A stretch of 34,858 nt of DNA from an uncultured Flavobacteriia bacterium (lineage in GTDB: Bacteria; Bacteroidota; Bacteroidia; Flavobacteriales_D; Crocinitomicaceae): NCBI GenBank assembly GCA_903873915.1, contig CAIQQH010000128.1, forward strand, positions 1-34,858. Direction: 5' to 3'. Every line of letters starts with the position of its first letter. Positions within the stretch are counted from its first letter, which is position 1. Of this stretch, positions 1-8,465 are shown in pieces. A program made the translations under genes and the position numbers. Below the pieces are notes generated by a model. The model saw only the letters and a program-made list of their open reading frames with translations. It did no database searches and was not told where the DNA came from.

Positions 1-2
1 AG

Positions 3-488
3 AATATTGCTAAAGCAAAAAAGGAATCAAAAGAATTGCACCTTTCTGAGGAGAAAACAAACCATCGTGTGGCATCAGCAAAAATGGAGAGCTCCTACAT
101 AGGTCATCTTGGACATTTCATTGAGCCTGCCATTCAACCGCTTGGATACGATTGGAAAATTGGGATTTCACTCATTACATCATTTGCGGCACGCGAGGTC
201 TTCGTTGGCTCTTTATCTACCATTTACGCGGTGAATGAAACGGACGATGTCAACAGGCGACTTATCGATAAAATGCGGGCGGAGAAACGCGCTGATGGCA
301 CAAAAGTTTATACTCTTGCCGCTGGGGCGTCACTCATGGTGTTTTATGTCTTCGCGATGCAGTGCATGGCAACACTTGCGGTCGTTAAGCGAGAAACAAA
401 CAGTTGGAAATGGCCCTTAATTCAATTAGGATTTATGGGAGCTTTGGCCTACTTTGGCGCTATGATCACATTTCATCTCCTTTCCTGA
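3..488 (+). CDS. feoB: Ferrous iron transport protein B, C-terminal part (5'-truncated by window edge)
   Basis: This is the last ~161 residues of FeoB, the inner-membrane Fe2+ transporter whose N-terminal GTPase domain lies outside the window. The reading frame is open from base 3 and stops with TGA at 486-488. The visible part matches the C-terminal membrane domain. It has the stretch GHFIEPAIQPLGYDW, then ITSFAAREVFVGSLSTIYAV, which is the conserved Gate/Core segment of the family. Two hydrophobic segments follow, around YVFAMQCMATLAVVKR and the C-terminal end. The family is usually about 700 residues, so most of the gene is missing. Its stop overlaps the ATG of the next small gene (TGATG), implying translational coupling. 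A TTG at 36 is not the true start, because the frame is open upstream of it. Recognition is by motif memory and is strong. Confidence 0.93.
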   Translation, partial: NIAKAKKESKELHLSEEKTNHRVASAKMESSYIGHLGHFIEPAIQPLGYDWKIGISLITSFAAREVFVGSLSTIYAVNETDDVNRRLIDKMRAEKRADGTKVYTLAAGASLMVFYVFAMQCMATLAVVKRETNSWKWPLIQLGFMGALAYFGAMITFHLLS

Positions 489-619
489 TGCAAGAAGTTC
501 TCGTATTCATCGCTATTGCTGCGGCAAGTATCTTTCTTGCACGACAATTCTACACGAAATTCGTGCGCAAAGACGCGAAATGCCATGGCTGTGCAGTTGG
601 GAAAATACAAGAGAAGTAG
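488..619 (+). CDS. FeoB-associated Cys-rich membrane protein
   Basis: This 43-residue protein starts at the ATG that overlaps the feoB stop by one base. It has a single N-terminal hydrophobic helix (about residues 4-19, VLVFIAIAAASIFLARQF). A basic stretch follows, then a CxxC pair (KCHGCAVG). Proteins of this size and layout are commonly found directly after feoB in Bacteroidota and are annotated as FeoB-associated Cys-rich membrane proteins. A role in Fe2+ handling or as a small FeoC-like partner is inferred from position only. The overlap makes co-translation with feoB likely. It ends 17 bases before the convergent transposase gene. Confidence 0.82.
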   Translation: MQEVLVFIAIAAASIFLARQFYTKFVRKDAKCHGCAVGKIQEK

Positions 620-635
620 GTCGATTTATTCTTTT

Positions 636-1313
636 CTAATCTTCACTCTTTAAATTCAATTTTTTCTTCTTTTTCTTCTTCCAATTCCTTGGGTTATCGA
701 TAATGTATTTTTCGATTCGAATATAATCTCTTTGATTTCTAATGATATGCTCGTAATAATTTCTCTGAAAGATTTTATTGTAAGATGGGGCGAATAGCGA
801 TTCGCCCGTTCTAGGAGATGGGGCGAATAGCGATTCGGGAGAGGGGGCGGCTGGGGCGAATAGCGATTCGCCCGTTCTAGGAGAGGGGGTGAATTGCGAT
901 TCGCCCGATCTAGAGGAATTTAGAAAAAGATTTATCTTTTTTGTGCTGGCGCCTTTAAATCCGCGGATTATTGCGCCAATGGTGTGTGAAGGGCTTTTTG
1001 GATTCGAATGAATCCATTCATCGTTATCTTTTTTTTCGACTTGAGTGGTAATGGTTACAATCATATGCATGTGGTCAGGCATAATGATAAATTCTCCCAA
1101 ACTGACATTAGGTCGTAATTGAATGGTATTTAGCCATTCTTCTTCGACGATTCTTCCAACGGAACTTAAGATCATTTTTCCGTCTTCAATTTTGCCAAAT
1201 AAGTGTTTTCGATTTTGAGTAACGATGGTAATAAAATAACTCCCCTTTTGAGAATAATCGTAGTTTTTTAGACGAATAGATCGTCTATTCGGTAGATTTG
1301 AATTCGTTGGCAT
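636..1313 (-). CDS. REP-associated tyrosine transposase (RAYT, IS200/Y1-like HUH family)
   Basis: This is a 225-residue Y1 transposase of the RAYT/TnpA_REP type, which in this family acts on single-stranded REP hairpins. The start of the fold is typical (RRSIRLKNYDYSQKGSYFIT). The HUH metal-binding pair is H81-M-H83 in MPDHMHMIV. The likely nucleophile is Y203 in KYIIDNP, preceded by the family block FQRNYYEHIIR. Between the HUH domain and the tyrosine helix, residues ~134-177 form an 11-residue repeat in four copies (GES-x-F-x-P-S). It is encoded by 33-bp DNA repeats containing REP-like hairpins, listed separately. A Lys-rich tail (WKKKKKKKL) ends the protein. It is intact with an ATG start and converges on the feo genes. 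Proteins of the family are usually 150-230 residues, so the repeat accounts for extra length. Confidence 0.9.
   Translation of the reverse strand: MPTNSNLPNRRSIRLKNYDYSQKGSYFITIVTQNRKHLFGKIEDGKMILSSVGRIVEEEWLNTIQLRPNVSLGEFIIMPDHMHMIVTITTQVEKKDNDEWIHSNPKSPSHTIGAIIRGFKGASTKKINLFLNSSRSGESQFTPSPRTGESLFAPAAPSPESLFAPSPRTGESLFAPSYNKIFQRNYYEHIIRNQRDYIRIEKYIIDNPRNWKKKKKKKLNLKSED
787..906. repeat. Four 33-bp tandem repeats with REP-like hairpins inside the transposase gene
   Basis: Four copies start at 788, 821, 854 and 887, exactly 33 bp (11 codons) apart. Copies 1 and 3 contain a perfect inverted repeat: arm GGGCGAAT, loop AGCG, arm ATTCGCCC (788-807 and 854-873). Copy 4 (887-906) keeps the 8-bp stem with one G·T wobble and loop TGCG. 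Copy 2 (821-840) has lost the outer right arm (ATTCGGGA) but keeps the inner 5 bp. The hairpin form is what RAYT enzymes recognise in other bacteria. Because the period is a multiple of three, the array stays in frame with the gene. Confidence 0.9.
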
Positions 1314-1365
1314 TTGACTTTTTTCATAATAAGTTACGAAAAAATGTTGTGCCTAAATGATCTTT

Positions 1366-2790
1366 TTAATGCCCTCCCCCTTCAGTTGCGTCAAAGGAAA
1401 TCCCTCGTTTCTTCAGGATTCTACCTACATACACGGCAAAGAAAGTAAGGTAAGCAAAGCATACCACCCCTACCCAGTAGGAGTGTTGAATTCCGAGCAT
1501 CTTTTCATCCGACAATGCACCTTGGATGAGAGAAATCACCCCACCACCCATGATCATCATGATCAACAAGCTCGAGGCCGTATTTGTTTTCTCACCCAAT
1601 CCAGCAATGCCCAAGGTAAAGATGCATGGCCAAAGTGTACTGCAGAACAAGCCCACAGAGATAAAGGCAAAGACACTTGTCATTCCACTGGAGAAAATAC
1701 CGATAATCAGCGCAAGGATTCCTAAGCTTGAATAAATGATAATTTGACGGGCTGGTTTCCCTTCACTCACGGCATCAGCCACAGCGAGAATCACCACGAT
1801 TAACAAATAAGGATAGAGCGATTGAATGGAATGACCTCCAATTACATTGGCAAAAGCAAACACGCCGAAAGCGGCAAATGGAAGTAAAAGACTCAACTTC
1901 AATTTTGTTGCTTCCTTCAAGTCAAATGCACCAGCAGCGGATGTCCAACGACCAATCATTAAACTTGCCCAGAACAAGGAAACATATGGGGCTACAGCAC
2001 TTTCTGGCGTACCCAACTTTTGCTTCATGAATTCTGGTAGGTTACTCGCAGTAGAAACTTCCACACCTACATATACGAAAATAGCGATCATGCCCAATAC
2101 CACTTGCGGATAGCGCAAGGTTTCCAGGATCCCGCCACCATTGATTTGGGTTTCACCACCGATGCGGTCGGGAACAGAAGAAAATTTAAAGAAGACAGCA
2201 GCTACTAAGAACGCCGCACCAAGCACGAGGTAGGGAATCTGCACCGCTTCAAGGTTTAATCCTGCATCTGGATTGGATATTCCCCCAAAAATGGCAAACG
2301 ACACGATGACAGGCCCGATGGTCGTGCCCACATTGTTGATTCCTCCGGCTAGAGACAAGCGCATGTTTCCTTTCGAGGGATCACCCATTTGAATGGCAAG
2401 CGGATTTGCTGCAATTTGCTGAAGTGAGAATCCAAGTCCGACAGTAAACAAGCCTCCAATCAATAAAGGAAAAGATGCATTGTTGGATGCTGGAATGAAC
2501 AGAAGTGTACCCACCGCTGAGATAATTAAGCCTAGGGCAAGACCATTGCGGTAACCGATTAGATTTAAGATATCGCGTTTTAACAAGCCTGAAATGACAA
2601 AGTATAAAATTGATCCGACCGTATACGCCACATAAAAAGCAAATGAAATCATCTGCGATTGAAGTTGGCTGAGGTCTAAGGCCTTTTTGAAGACTGGAAT
2701 TAAGATGTCATTGCTCGCTGCAACGAAGCCCCAAAAGAAAAAGATAACAATGAGCGTAACAAGTGAGCTACTTTTAGTAGGAATTGACAT
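1366..2790 (-). CDS. Sugar MFS transporter, FucP/GluP type
   Basis: This 474-residue inner-membrane protein has about 12 hydrophobic helices and belongs to the fucose permease/glucose-galactose branch of the major facilitator superfamily. The N-terminus IFFFWGFVAASNDILIPVFK matches the family signature, with the WGF...NDIL block of helix 1. GFSLQQIAANPLAIQMG and LAGGINNVGTTIGPV are also typical of the family. Substrate (fucose, glucose, galactose or another sugar, by H+ symport) cannot be told from sequence alone. The gene follows dxs on the same strand after 39 bases and may be cotranscribed with it. The start is the ATG at 2790, directly before a hydrophobic helix. No frameshift or truncation is seen. 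Confidence 0.88.
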   Translation of the reverse strand: MSIPTKSSSLVTLIVIFFFWGFVAASNDILIPVFKKALDLSQLQSQMISFAFYVAYTVGSILYFVISGLLKRDILNLIGYRNGLALGLIISAVGTLLFIPASNNASFPLLIGGLFTVGLGFSLQQIAANPLAIQMGDPSKGNMRLSLAGGINNVGTTIGPVIVSFAIFGGISNPDAGLNLEAVQIPYLVLGAAFLVAAVFFKFSSVPDRIGGETQINGGGILETLRYPQVVLGMIAIFVYVGVEVSTASNLPEFMKQKLGTPESAVAPYVSLFWASLMIGRWTSAAGAFDLKEATKLKLSLLLPFAAFGVFAFANVIGGHSIQSLYPYLLIVVILAVADAVSEGKPARQIIIYSSLGILALIIGIFSSGMTSVFAFISVGLFCSTLWPCIFTLGIAGLGEKTNTASSLLIMMIMGGGVISLIQGALSDEKMLGIQHSYWVGVVCFAYLTFFAVYVGRILKKRGISFDATEGGGH

Positions 2791-2829
2791 AAGTAATAAA
2801 TTTGAGCCAAGTTAGCGGTAATTCTGCGC

Positions 2830-4785
2830 TTAACTTACAGATTGGCTCAAATTGCTGAAGTTTTTTTCGTACGAAATGAGTTTTTTCGTTGCAGCAACGA
2901 TTCCTTTCACGTCGAAACCACAGTCTTCCCAAAGTTCTTCTTGCGTTCCGTGGTGCACGTAGCGGTCTGAAATACCGAGGCGTACCACTTCAGCTGAATA
3001 CTTTTGATCGACCATAAATTCAATCACAGCAGAACCAAATCCGCCCATCAAGCAGCCATCTTCAACCGTGATCACTTTGGAGAATTTTGAGAACACTTCA
3101 TGCAGCATCACCTCATCGACTGGTTTCACAAAACGCATGTCGTAATGTGCTGCGCTAACGCCAAGTTCTTTCAATTCAGCGATGGCCTTTTGTGCAAAAT
3201 TCCCAGGATGACCTACTGTCAAAATAGCGACATCTTCACCATTCGTTAGTTTTCGGCCTGTCCCAACTTGAATCGCTTTCATCGGCGTTTTCCACTCCAA
3301 CATTACACCATTTCCACGAGGATAGCGAATAGAGAAAGGTCCCATATTTTCTTGCTGAGCCGTAAACATGAGGTTTCTCAATTCAGCTTCGTCCATTGGT
3401 GCAGAAACAACCATGTTTGGAATGTGACGCATGTACGCCATATCGTAGGCACCGTGATGCGTAGCACCATCCGCTCCAACTAATCCACCGCGATCGAGGC
3501 AGAAGACAACATTTAAATTTTGAAGGGCCACATCGTGCAATACCTGATCATAGGCACGCTGCATGAAGGACGAGTAGATGTTACAAAACGGCACCAATCC
3601 TTGCGTTGCCAATCCTGCGGAGAACGTGACCGCATGTTGTTCAGCGATTCCCACATCGAAAGCACGATCTGGCATGGCCTCCATCATGATGTTCAAGGAA
3701 CACCCTGAAGGCATTGCCGGGGTAACACCCATAATCTTGGTGTTTTTTTCCGCTAACTCAACGATGGTATGGCCAAAAACATCTTGGTATTTCGGTGGTT
3801 GAGGAGATTTTGGGACTACTTTCACAATTTCTCCTGTCTCCTTGTTGAATACTCCCGGCGCATGCCATTTTGTTGGGTTTCCTTCCTCAGAAAACTTATA
3901 TCCGGCACCTTTTCGGGTGATACAATGCAGAATTTTTGGACCAGGAATATCTTTTAAATCTTCCAAGACCTTCGCTAAGCCAATCACATCGTGGCCGTCA
4001 ACAGGACCGAAGTAGCGGAAGTTTAACGATTCAAATAAATTACTTTGCTTCAACAAAGATCCCTTCAAAGCGTGCGTTACTTTCGATGCAATCGTTTGCG
4101 CATCTGGTCCAAACTTGGAGATTTTCCCCAAAAGGTTCCACACCTCATCCTTGATCTTATTGTATGTATGAGAGGTTGTAATATCTGTAAGGTATTCTTT
4201 TAGAGCACCAACATTCGGGTCAATCGACATGCAGTTGTCATTCAACACCACCAATAGATTGGCATCTTTTTCAAATCCAGCATGGTTCATTCCTTCAAAC
4301 GCAAGGCCAGCAGTCATGGCGCCATCGCCAATCACAGCGATGTGTTGACGTTGCTTTTCCCCTTTGTATTTACTGGCAACAGCCATTCCAAGTGCGGCAG
4401 AAATCGATGTCGATGAGTGACCTACACCGAAGGTATCGTATTCACTTTCAGAGCGCTTTGGAAAACCAGACATTCCACCTTTCAATCGATTCGTATGAAA
4501 ACGTTCGCGGCGACCCGTTAAGATTTTATGTCCGTAAGCTTGATGTCCCACATCCCAAACCAATTGATCTTCAGGTGTATTGAACACATAGTGCAAAGCA
4601 ACCGTCAATTCAACCACACCCAAACTTGCGCCGAAGTGGCTATTTCCTATTTCTGAAATGACATCCACAATGTATTGACGCACCTCATCGGAAACTTGTG
4701 GCAAATCATCCATCTTAAATTTTTCCCGAAGATCGGAAGGGATTTGGATTTGCTCCAAAAATGGCCCTGCAGTGTATTCTCCCAT
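2830..4785 (-). CDS. dxs: 1-deoxy-D-xylulose-5-phosphate synthase
   Basis: This thiamine-diphosphate enzyme condenses pyruvate and glyceraldehyde-3-phosphate to DXP, the first step of the MEP isoprenoid pathway, in the cytosol. The 651-residue protein shows NSHFGASLGVVELT (H50), the VWDVGHQAYGHKI block, GHSSTS (H122), and the ThDP/Mg motif GDGAMTAG with downstream NDN (from residue 153). Later come the transketolase-type pyrimidine domain (DRGGLVGADGATHHG) and a C-terminal domain. The ATG at 4785 was chosen over the upstream in-frame TTG at 4833, because MGEYTAGPFL fits the family length (620-650) and the extra 16 residues look like leader DNA. It lies 90 bases after ileS on the same strand and could be in one transcript with it. 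Confidence 0.96.
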   Translation of the reverse strand: MGEYTAGPFLEQIQIPSDLREKFKMDDLPQVSDEVRQYIVDVISEIGNSHFGASLGVVELTVALHYVFNTPEDQLVWDVGHQAYGHKILTGRRERFHTNRLKGGMSGFPKRSESEYDTFGVGHSSTSISAALGMAVASKYKGEKQRQHIAVIGDGAMTAGLAFEGMNHAGFEKDANLLVVLNDNCMSIDPNVGALKEYLTDITTSHTYNKIKDEVWNLLGKISKFGPDAQTIASKVTHALKGSLLKQSNLFESLNFRYFGPVDGHDVIGLAKVLEDLKDIPGPKILHCITRKGAGYKFSEEGNPTKWHAPGVFNKETGEIVKVVPKSPQPPKYQDVFGHTIVELAEKNTKIMGVTPAMPSGCSLNIMMEAMPDRAFDVGIAEQHAVTFSAGLATQGLVPFCNIYSSFMQRAYDQVLHDVALQNLNVVFCLDRGGLVGADGATHHGAYDMAYMRHIPNMVVSAPMDEAELRNLMFTAQQENMGPFSIRYPRGNGVMLEWKTPMKAIQVGTGRKLTNGEDVAILTVGHPGNFAQKAIAELKELGVSAAHYDMRFVKPVDEVMLHEVFSKFSKVITVEDGCLMGGFGSAVIEFMVDQKYSAEVVRLGISDRYVHHGTQEELWEDCGFDVKGIVAATKKLISYEKNFSNLSQSVS

Positions 4786-4875
4786 AGTATTTACTTCGTT
4801 GTTTCGCGTCACGCGTCTTAAACTAACAAACAAGATAATTATTTTGTTCGTTAAATCAATTTTAGCGTTTATTCC

Positions 4876-7800
4876 TTATGCCTTCAACAGCTCCACACGT
4901 GTGTCGCCTTCTGTTTCCAAATCCGTGATCAATGCGCTGCTGCTCGTAGCACCAAATACAATTTCTGTTGCTAAAACTTCCGCTTTTACATATGCCGCAT
5001 TGGCCGAAATGGCTTCTCGAATCGCATCCGTTGTTTCCACAGTGATGTGGATCTTATCTGTGACTTCCAATCCTGAGTCCTTGCGCAAATTCTGCACTCG
5101 GTTGACCAATTCTCTGGCTATTCCTTCAGATTTCAATTCGTGCGAAATGGTAATGTCCAAAGCAACAGTCAAGCCTCCTTCAGACGCCACCAACCACCCT
5201 GGAATATCCTGCGCAGCGATTTCAAAGTCCGCCAAGTCGAGCACAATGGGTTCGCCATCGATTGTTCCACTCCAAGCACCAGTAGACTCTATGGCTGAAA
5301 TATCATCACCCGACATTTGCCCGACAAGCATTGCGATGGCTTTCATTTGCTTGCCGTATTTCGGACCGATAGTTTTAAAATTCGGTTTAATGCTTTTCAC
5401 CAAAACACCGCTAACCTCCTCGAGCAACTCAAGTTCCTTGATGTTTACTTCAGAAAGAATCAAATCCTGCACGTGGCGCAAATTGTCTGCAAAAGTTTGG
5501 TTTAAGACCGGCACCATAATTTTTTGTAGTGGCTGACGCACGCGGATTTTTTCTTTTTTCCGAAGCGCCAACACGAGCGATGAGATGCGCTGCGCGATGT
5601 CCATTTGATCTTCGAGATCCGCATTGATCAAAGCGCTGTCAACCTTTGGAAAATCTGCCAAGTGGACCGATTCTACGGCATGTTTATTTGATACGCTGTT
5701 TAAGTCAGAGAACAACTGATCCATGAAGAAAGGCGCAATGGGTGAACCCAAAATAGCCACCGTTTCAAGGCAGGTGTACAAGGTTTGGTAGGCCGATAAT
5801 TTGTCTTTTGAATCGTCACTCTTCCAAAAGCGGCGACGGCAGAGACGCACATACCAATTCGACAGTTGGTCATTCACGAAATCCTGAAGCAATCGTCCTG
5901 CTTTAGTTGGTTCATATTCCGCAAAAGCGGCATCCACTTCTTTCACTAACGAATTCAATCGCGACAAAATCCATCGGTCAATTTCTGGACGTTCCTTGTG
6001 AGGTACCTCCGTTTCCGAGTAATCAAAACCATCGATATTCGCGTACAAAGAGAAGAACGAATAGGTGTTGTAGAGCGTCCCGAAGAATTTTCGTTGCACT
6101 TCTGTGATTCCATCACTGTCGAACTTCAGGTTGTCCCATGGTTGGGCATTTGTAATCATGTACCAGCGTGTCGCATCGGCTCCGTAAGTCGACAAGTTCT
6201 CAAAAGGCTCAACCGCGTTACCAAGACGTTTCGACATTTTTTGGCCATTCTTATCCAGCACCAATCCATTCGAAACCACATTTTTATAGGCCACTGAATC
6301 AAATACCATTGTTGAAATGGCGTGTAAGGTATAGAACCAACCACGCGTTTGATCGACACCTTCCGCGATGAAGTCACCTGGAAAAGCTTTGTGATCATCG
6401 ATCAACTCCTTGTTTTCGAATGGATAATGCCACTGTGCATAAGGCATAGAGCCTGAATCGAACCATACATCGATGAGATCCGCTTCGCGTTTCATTTGTT
6501 TTCCGGAAGGTGAAACCAGCGTAATCAAATCCACATAGTTTTTATGCAGATCAATTTGCGCATAATTCTCCTTCGACATATCTCCGGCAGCAAAGTGAGC
6601 CAATGGATTTTCAGCCATTACCCCTGCATTTACCGCTTTATCGCATTCATTTTTTAATTGTTCAACCGATGAAATACAGATGCGCTCATCCCCTTCTGCT
6701 GTTGACCAAATTGGAATTGGAATTCCCCAATAGCGTGAGCGAGAAAGGTTCCAGTCGTTGGCGTTTTCGAGCCACTTTCCAAAGCGTCCAGACCCGGTAG
6801 ATTCCGGTTTCCAGTTGATCGTATTGTTCAGCTCCATCATGCGCTCACGAACATCTGTCACACGAATGAACCATGAATCCAACGGATAGTAAAGCACTGG
6901 CTTGTCTGTTCGCCAACAATGCGGATAACTGTGAACATATTTCTCCACCTTAAACGCCTTATTGTCCGTCTTCAAGGCAATGGCGATTTGTACATCTACT
7001 GAGCGTTCGGGCGCATCGTTTTCATCGTAATATTCATACTTGACAAACATACCCGCGAGCTCACCCATTTCTGGGCGGAACTTCCCTTGTAGATTCACCA
7101 AAGGCACTAAATTTCCTTTATCGTCTGCCACCAACATCGGCGGAACACCTGCATCAGCAGCCACGCGCGCATCATCCGCACCAAAAGTTGGCGCGATGTG
7201 TACGATTCCAGTTCCATCTTCTGTGGTGACAAAATCCCCACCAATCACTCGGAAAGCTTCTTCCGGTTTTTCTGCTGGCAAGGCATAGGACAAGAGTTGC
7301 TCGTAGCGAACACCGATAAGGTCAGCACCGAGACATTCACCCGCAATGAAATAGGGAATCACCTTATCACCAGCTGTGTAATTGTTCAATTCATCCGCGC
7401 TTTCAAGCGCTTGGAAACCTTTACTAAACTGGTATCCCACTAAGTTTTTTGCAAGAATAACATTGATGGGTGAATGTGTGTATTGATTGAACGAGCGCAC
7501 CAAAACATACTCGATTTTCGGTCCAACGCATAGCGCTGTATTCGATGGTAAGGTCCATGGTGTCGTCGTCCAAGCGAGAAAATGTGTCTCTCCGGAGCTC
7601 ATGTCAACTCCTCTAAATGGTGTAAATCCTTTCCAATCATTGATTTTAAACTGGGCAACAATTGTCGTGTCGGTCACATCCTTGTAACAGCCCGGCTGAT
7701 TGATTTCGTGCGAAGAAAGTCCTGTCCCTGCTTTCGGCGAATATGGCTGAATGGTGTACCCTTTGTACATCAAGTTCTTCTCGAACAATTGACCAAGCAA

Positions 7801-8289
7801 CCACCACACCGACTCCATGTACTTTGGTTCGTAGGTGATGTAGGGATCTTCCATATCCACCCAGTACCCCATTTTTCTTGTGAGGTCATTCCAAATATCG
7901 GTGTAACGCATGACGGCTTCACGACATGCTTTGTTGTAATCTTCGACAGAAATCCTTGTTCCGATGTCTTCCTTGGTAATTCCTAATTCTTTCTCCACGC
8001 CCAATTCAACGGGCAAGCCGTGGGTATCCCATCCTGCCTTGCGTTTCACTTGAAAGCCTTTTAATGTTTTATAGCGGCAGAAGATATCCTTGATGGCGCG
8101 TGCCATGACGTGGTGAATGCCTGGTAATCCATTCGCAGATGGCGGACCTTCGAAGAAAATGAACGGTGTTTTCCCTTCACGCGTGGCAATTGACTGTTCG
8201 AAAACCTTCTCACGCTCCCATTTTTCCAACACGCGTTCTGCCACATTTGGCAAATTCAACCCTTTGTATTCTGGATATTTATTCGACAT
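4876..8289 (-). CDS. ileS: Isoleucyl-tRNA synthetase, long (type 2-like) form
   Basis: This class I aminoacyl-tRNA synthetase charges tRNA-Ile. It is 1137 residues long. The HIGH motif appears as GIHH (residues 57-60) within EGPPSANGLPGIHHVMARAIKD. The KMSKR loop (KMSKRLGN) is near residue 684. The editing domain (CP1) lies between them, with TTTPWTLPSN at about 240 and GTGIVHIAPTFG. After the catalytic core is a long anticodon-binding and C-terminal region. I see no C-terminal zinc-ribbon cysteine set of the type 1 bacterial enzyme. Length and motif form match the eukaryote-like type 2 enzymes common in Bacteroidota. The ATG at 8289 is clear. The divergent neighbour begins at 8466, so the promoter should lie in this gap. 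Confidence 0.96.
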   Translation of the reverse strand: MSNKYPEYKGLNLPNVAERVLEKWEREKVFEQSIATREGKTPFIFFEGPPSANGLPGIHHVMARAIKDIFCRYKTLKGFQVKRKAGWDTHGLPVELGVEKELGITKEDIGTRISVEDYNKACREAVMRYTDIWNDLTRKMGYWVDMEDPYITYEPKYMESVWWLLGQLFEKNLMYKGYTIQPYSPKAGTGLSSHEINQPGCYKDVTDTTIVAQFKINDWKGFTPFRGVDMSSGETHFLAWTTTPWTLPSNTALCVGPKIEYVLVRSFNQYTHSPINVILAKNLVGYQFSKGFQALESADELNNYTAGDKVIPYFIAGECLGADLIGVRYEQLLSYALPAEKPEEAFRVIGGDFVTTEDGTGIVHIAPTFGADDARVAADAGVPPMLVADDKGNLVPLVNLQGKFRPEMGELAGMFVKYEYYDENDAPERSVDVQIAIALKTDNKAFKVEKYVHSYPHCWRTDKPVLYYPLDSWFIRVTDVRERMMELNNTINWKPESTGSGRFGKWLENANDWNLSRSRYWGIPIPIWSTAEGDERICISSVEQLKNECDKAVNAGVMAENPLAHFAAGDMSKENYAQIDLHKNYVDLITLVSPSGKQMKREADLIDVWFDSGSMPYAQWHYPFENKELIDDHKAFPGDFIAEGVDQTRGWFYTLHAISTMVFDSVAYKNVVSNGLVLDKNGQKMSKRLGNAVEPFENLSTYGADATRWYMITNAQPWDNLKFDSDGITEVQRKFFGTLYNTYSFFSLYANIDGFDYSETEVPHKERPEIDRWILSRLNSLVKEVDAAFAEYEPTKAGRLLQDFVNDQLSNWYVRLCRRRFWKSDDSKDKLSAYQTLYTCLETVAILGSPIAPFFMDQLFSDLNSVSNKHAVESVHLADFPKVDSALINADLEDQMDIAQRISSLVLALRKKEKIRVRQPLQKIMVPVLNQTFADNLRHVQDLILSEVNIKELELLEEVSGVLVKSIKPNFKTIGPKYGKQMKAIAMLVGQMSGDDISAIESTGAWSGTIDGEPIVLDLADFEIAAQDIPGWLVASEGGLTVALDITISHELKSEGIARELVNRVQNLRKDSGLEVTDKIHITVETTDAIREAISANAAYVKAEVLATEIVFGATSSSALITDLETEGDTRVELLKA

Positions 8290-8465
8290 ATACCTTGCTT
8301 TTTCGCAAGCAGCGAAATTAACGAAATTTGGCGAGAGCGCATAGGAAGTACGGCTATTTTTGTCCCGATTTCGATGGTGTGAATTGTTAAAATTCGCATT
8401 TCAGTTCGGGATCATGAAATAGAAACCCGTCTTGCTCGTTCAAGCGTTCACTAAATTACTTACTG
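8290..8465. promoter_or_regulatory. Divergent ileS / outer-membrane protein promoter region
   Basis: This 176-bp gap separates two divergent genes. On the plus strand a TAnnTTTG -7 candidate (TATTTTTG, 8355-8362) has a TTTG 24 bases upstream (8327-8330). That is slightly longer than the usual Bacteroidota spacing, so support is weak. A small inverted repeat, CTTGC/GCAAG around TTTTTC (8294-8309), lies in the ileS leader. I see no T-box specifier hairpin or tRNA-Ile-reading leader, and T-boxes are not expected in this phylum. Confidence 0.35.

Noticed and set aside
4786-4833. Upstream TTG start for dxs
   Set aside because: The added 16 residues are basic and atypical; the ATG at 4785 matches the family N-terminus.
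4772-5536. 254-codon open frame on the plus strand
   Set aside because: It lies antisense to the end of ileS, whose motifs and length are certain. The translated product is Ser/Thr-rich noise with no domain.
8290-8340. T-box leader of ileS
   Set aside because: Only a 5-bp hairpin is present; no specifier loop, antiterminator or T-box sequence is seen, and the class is not expected in Bacteroidota.
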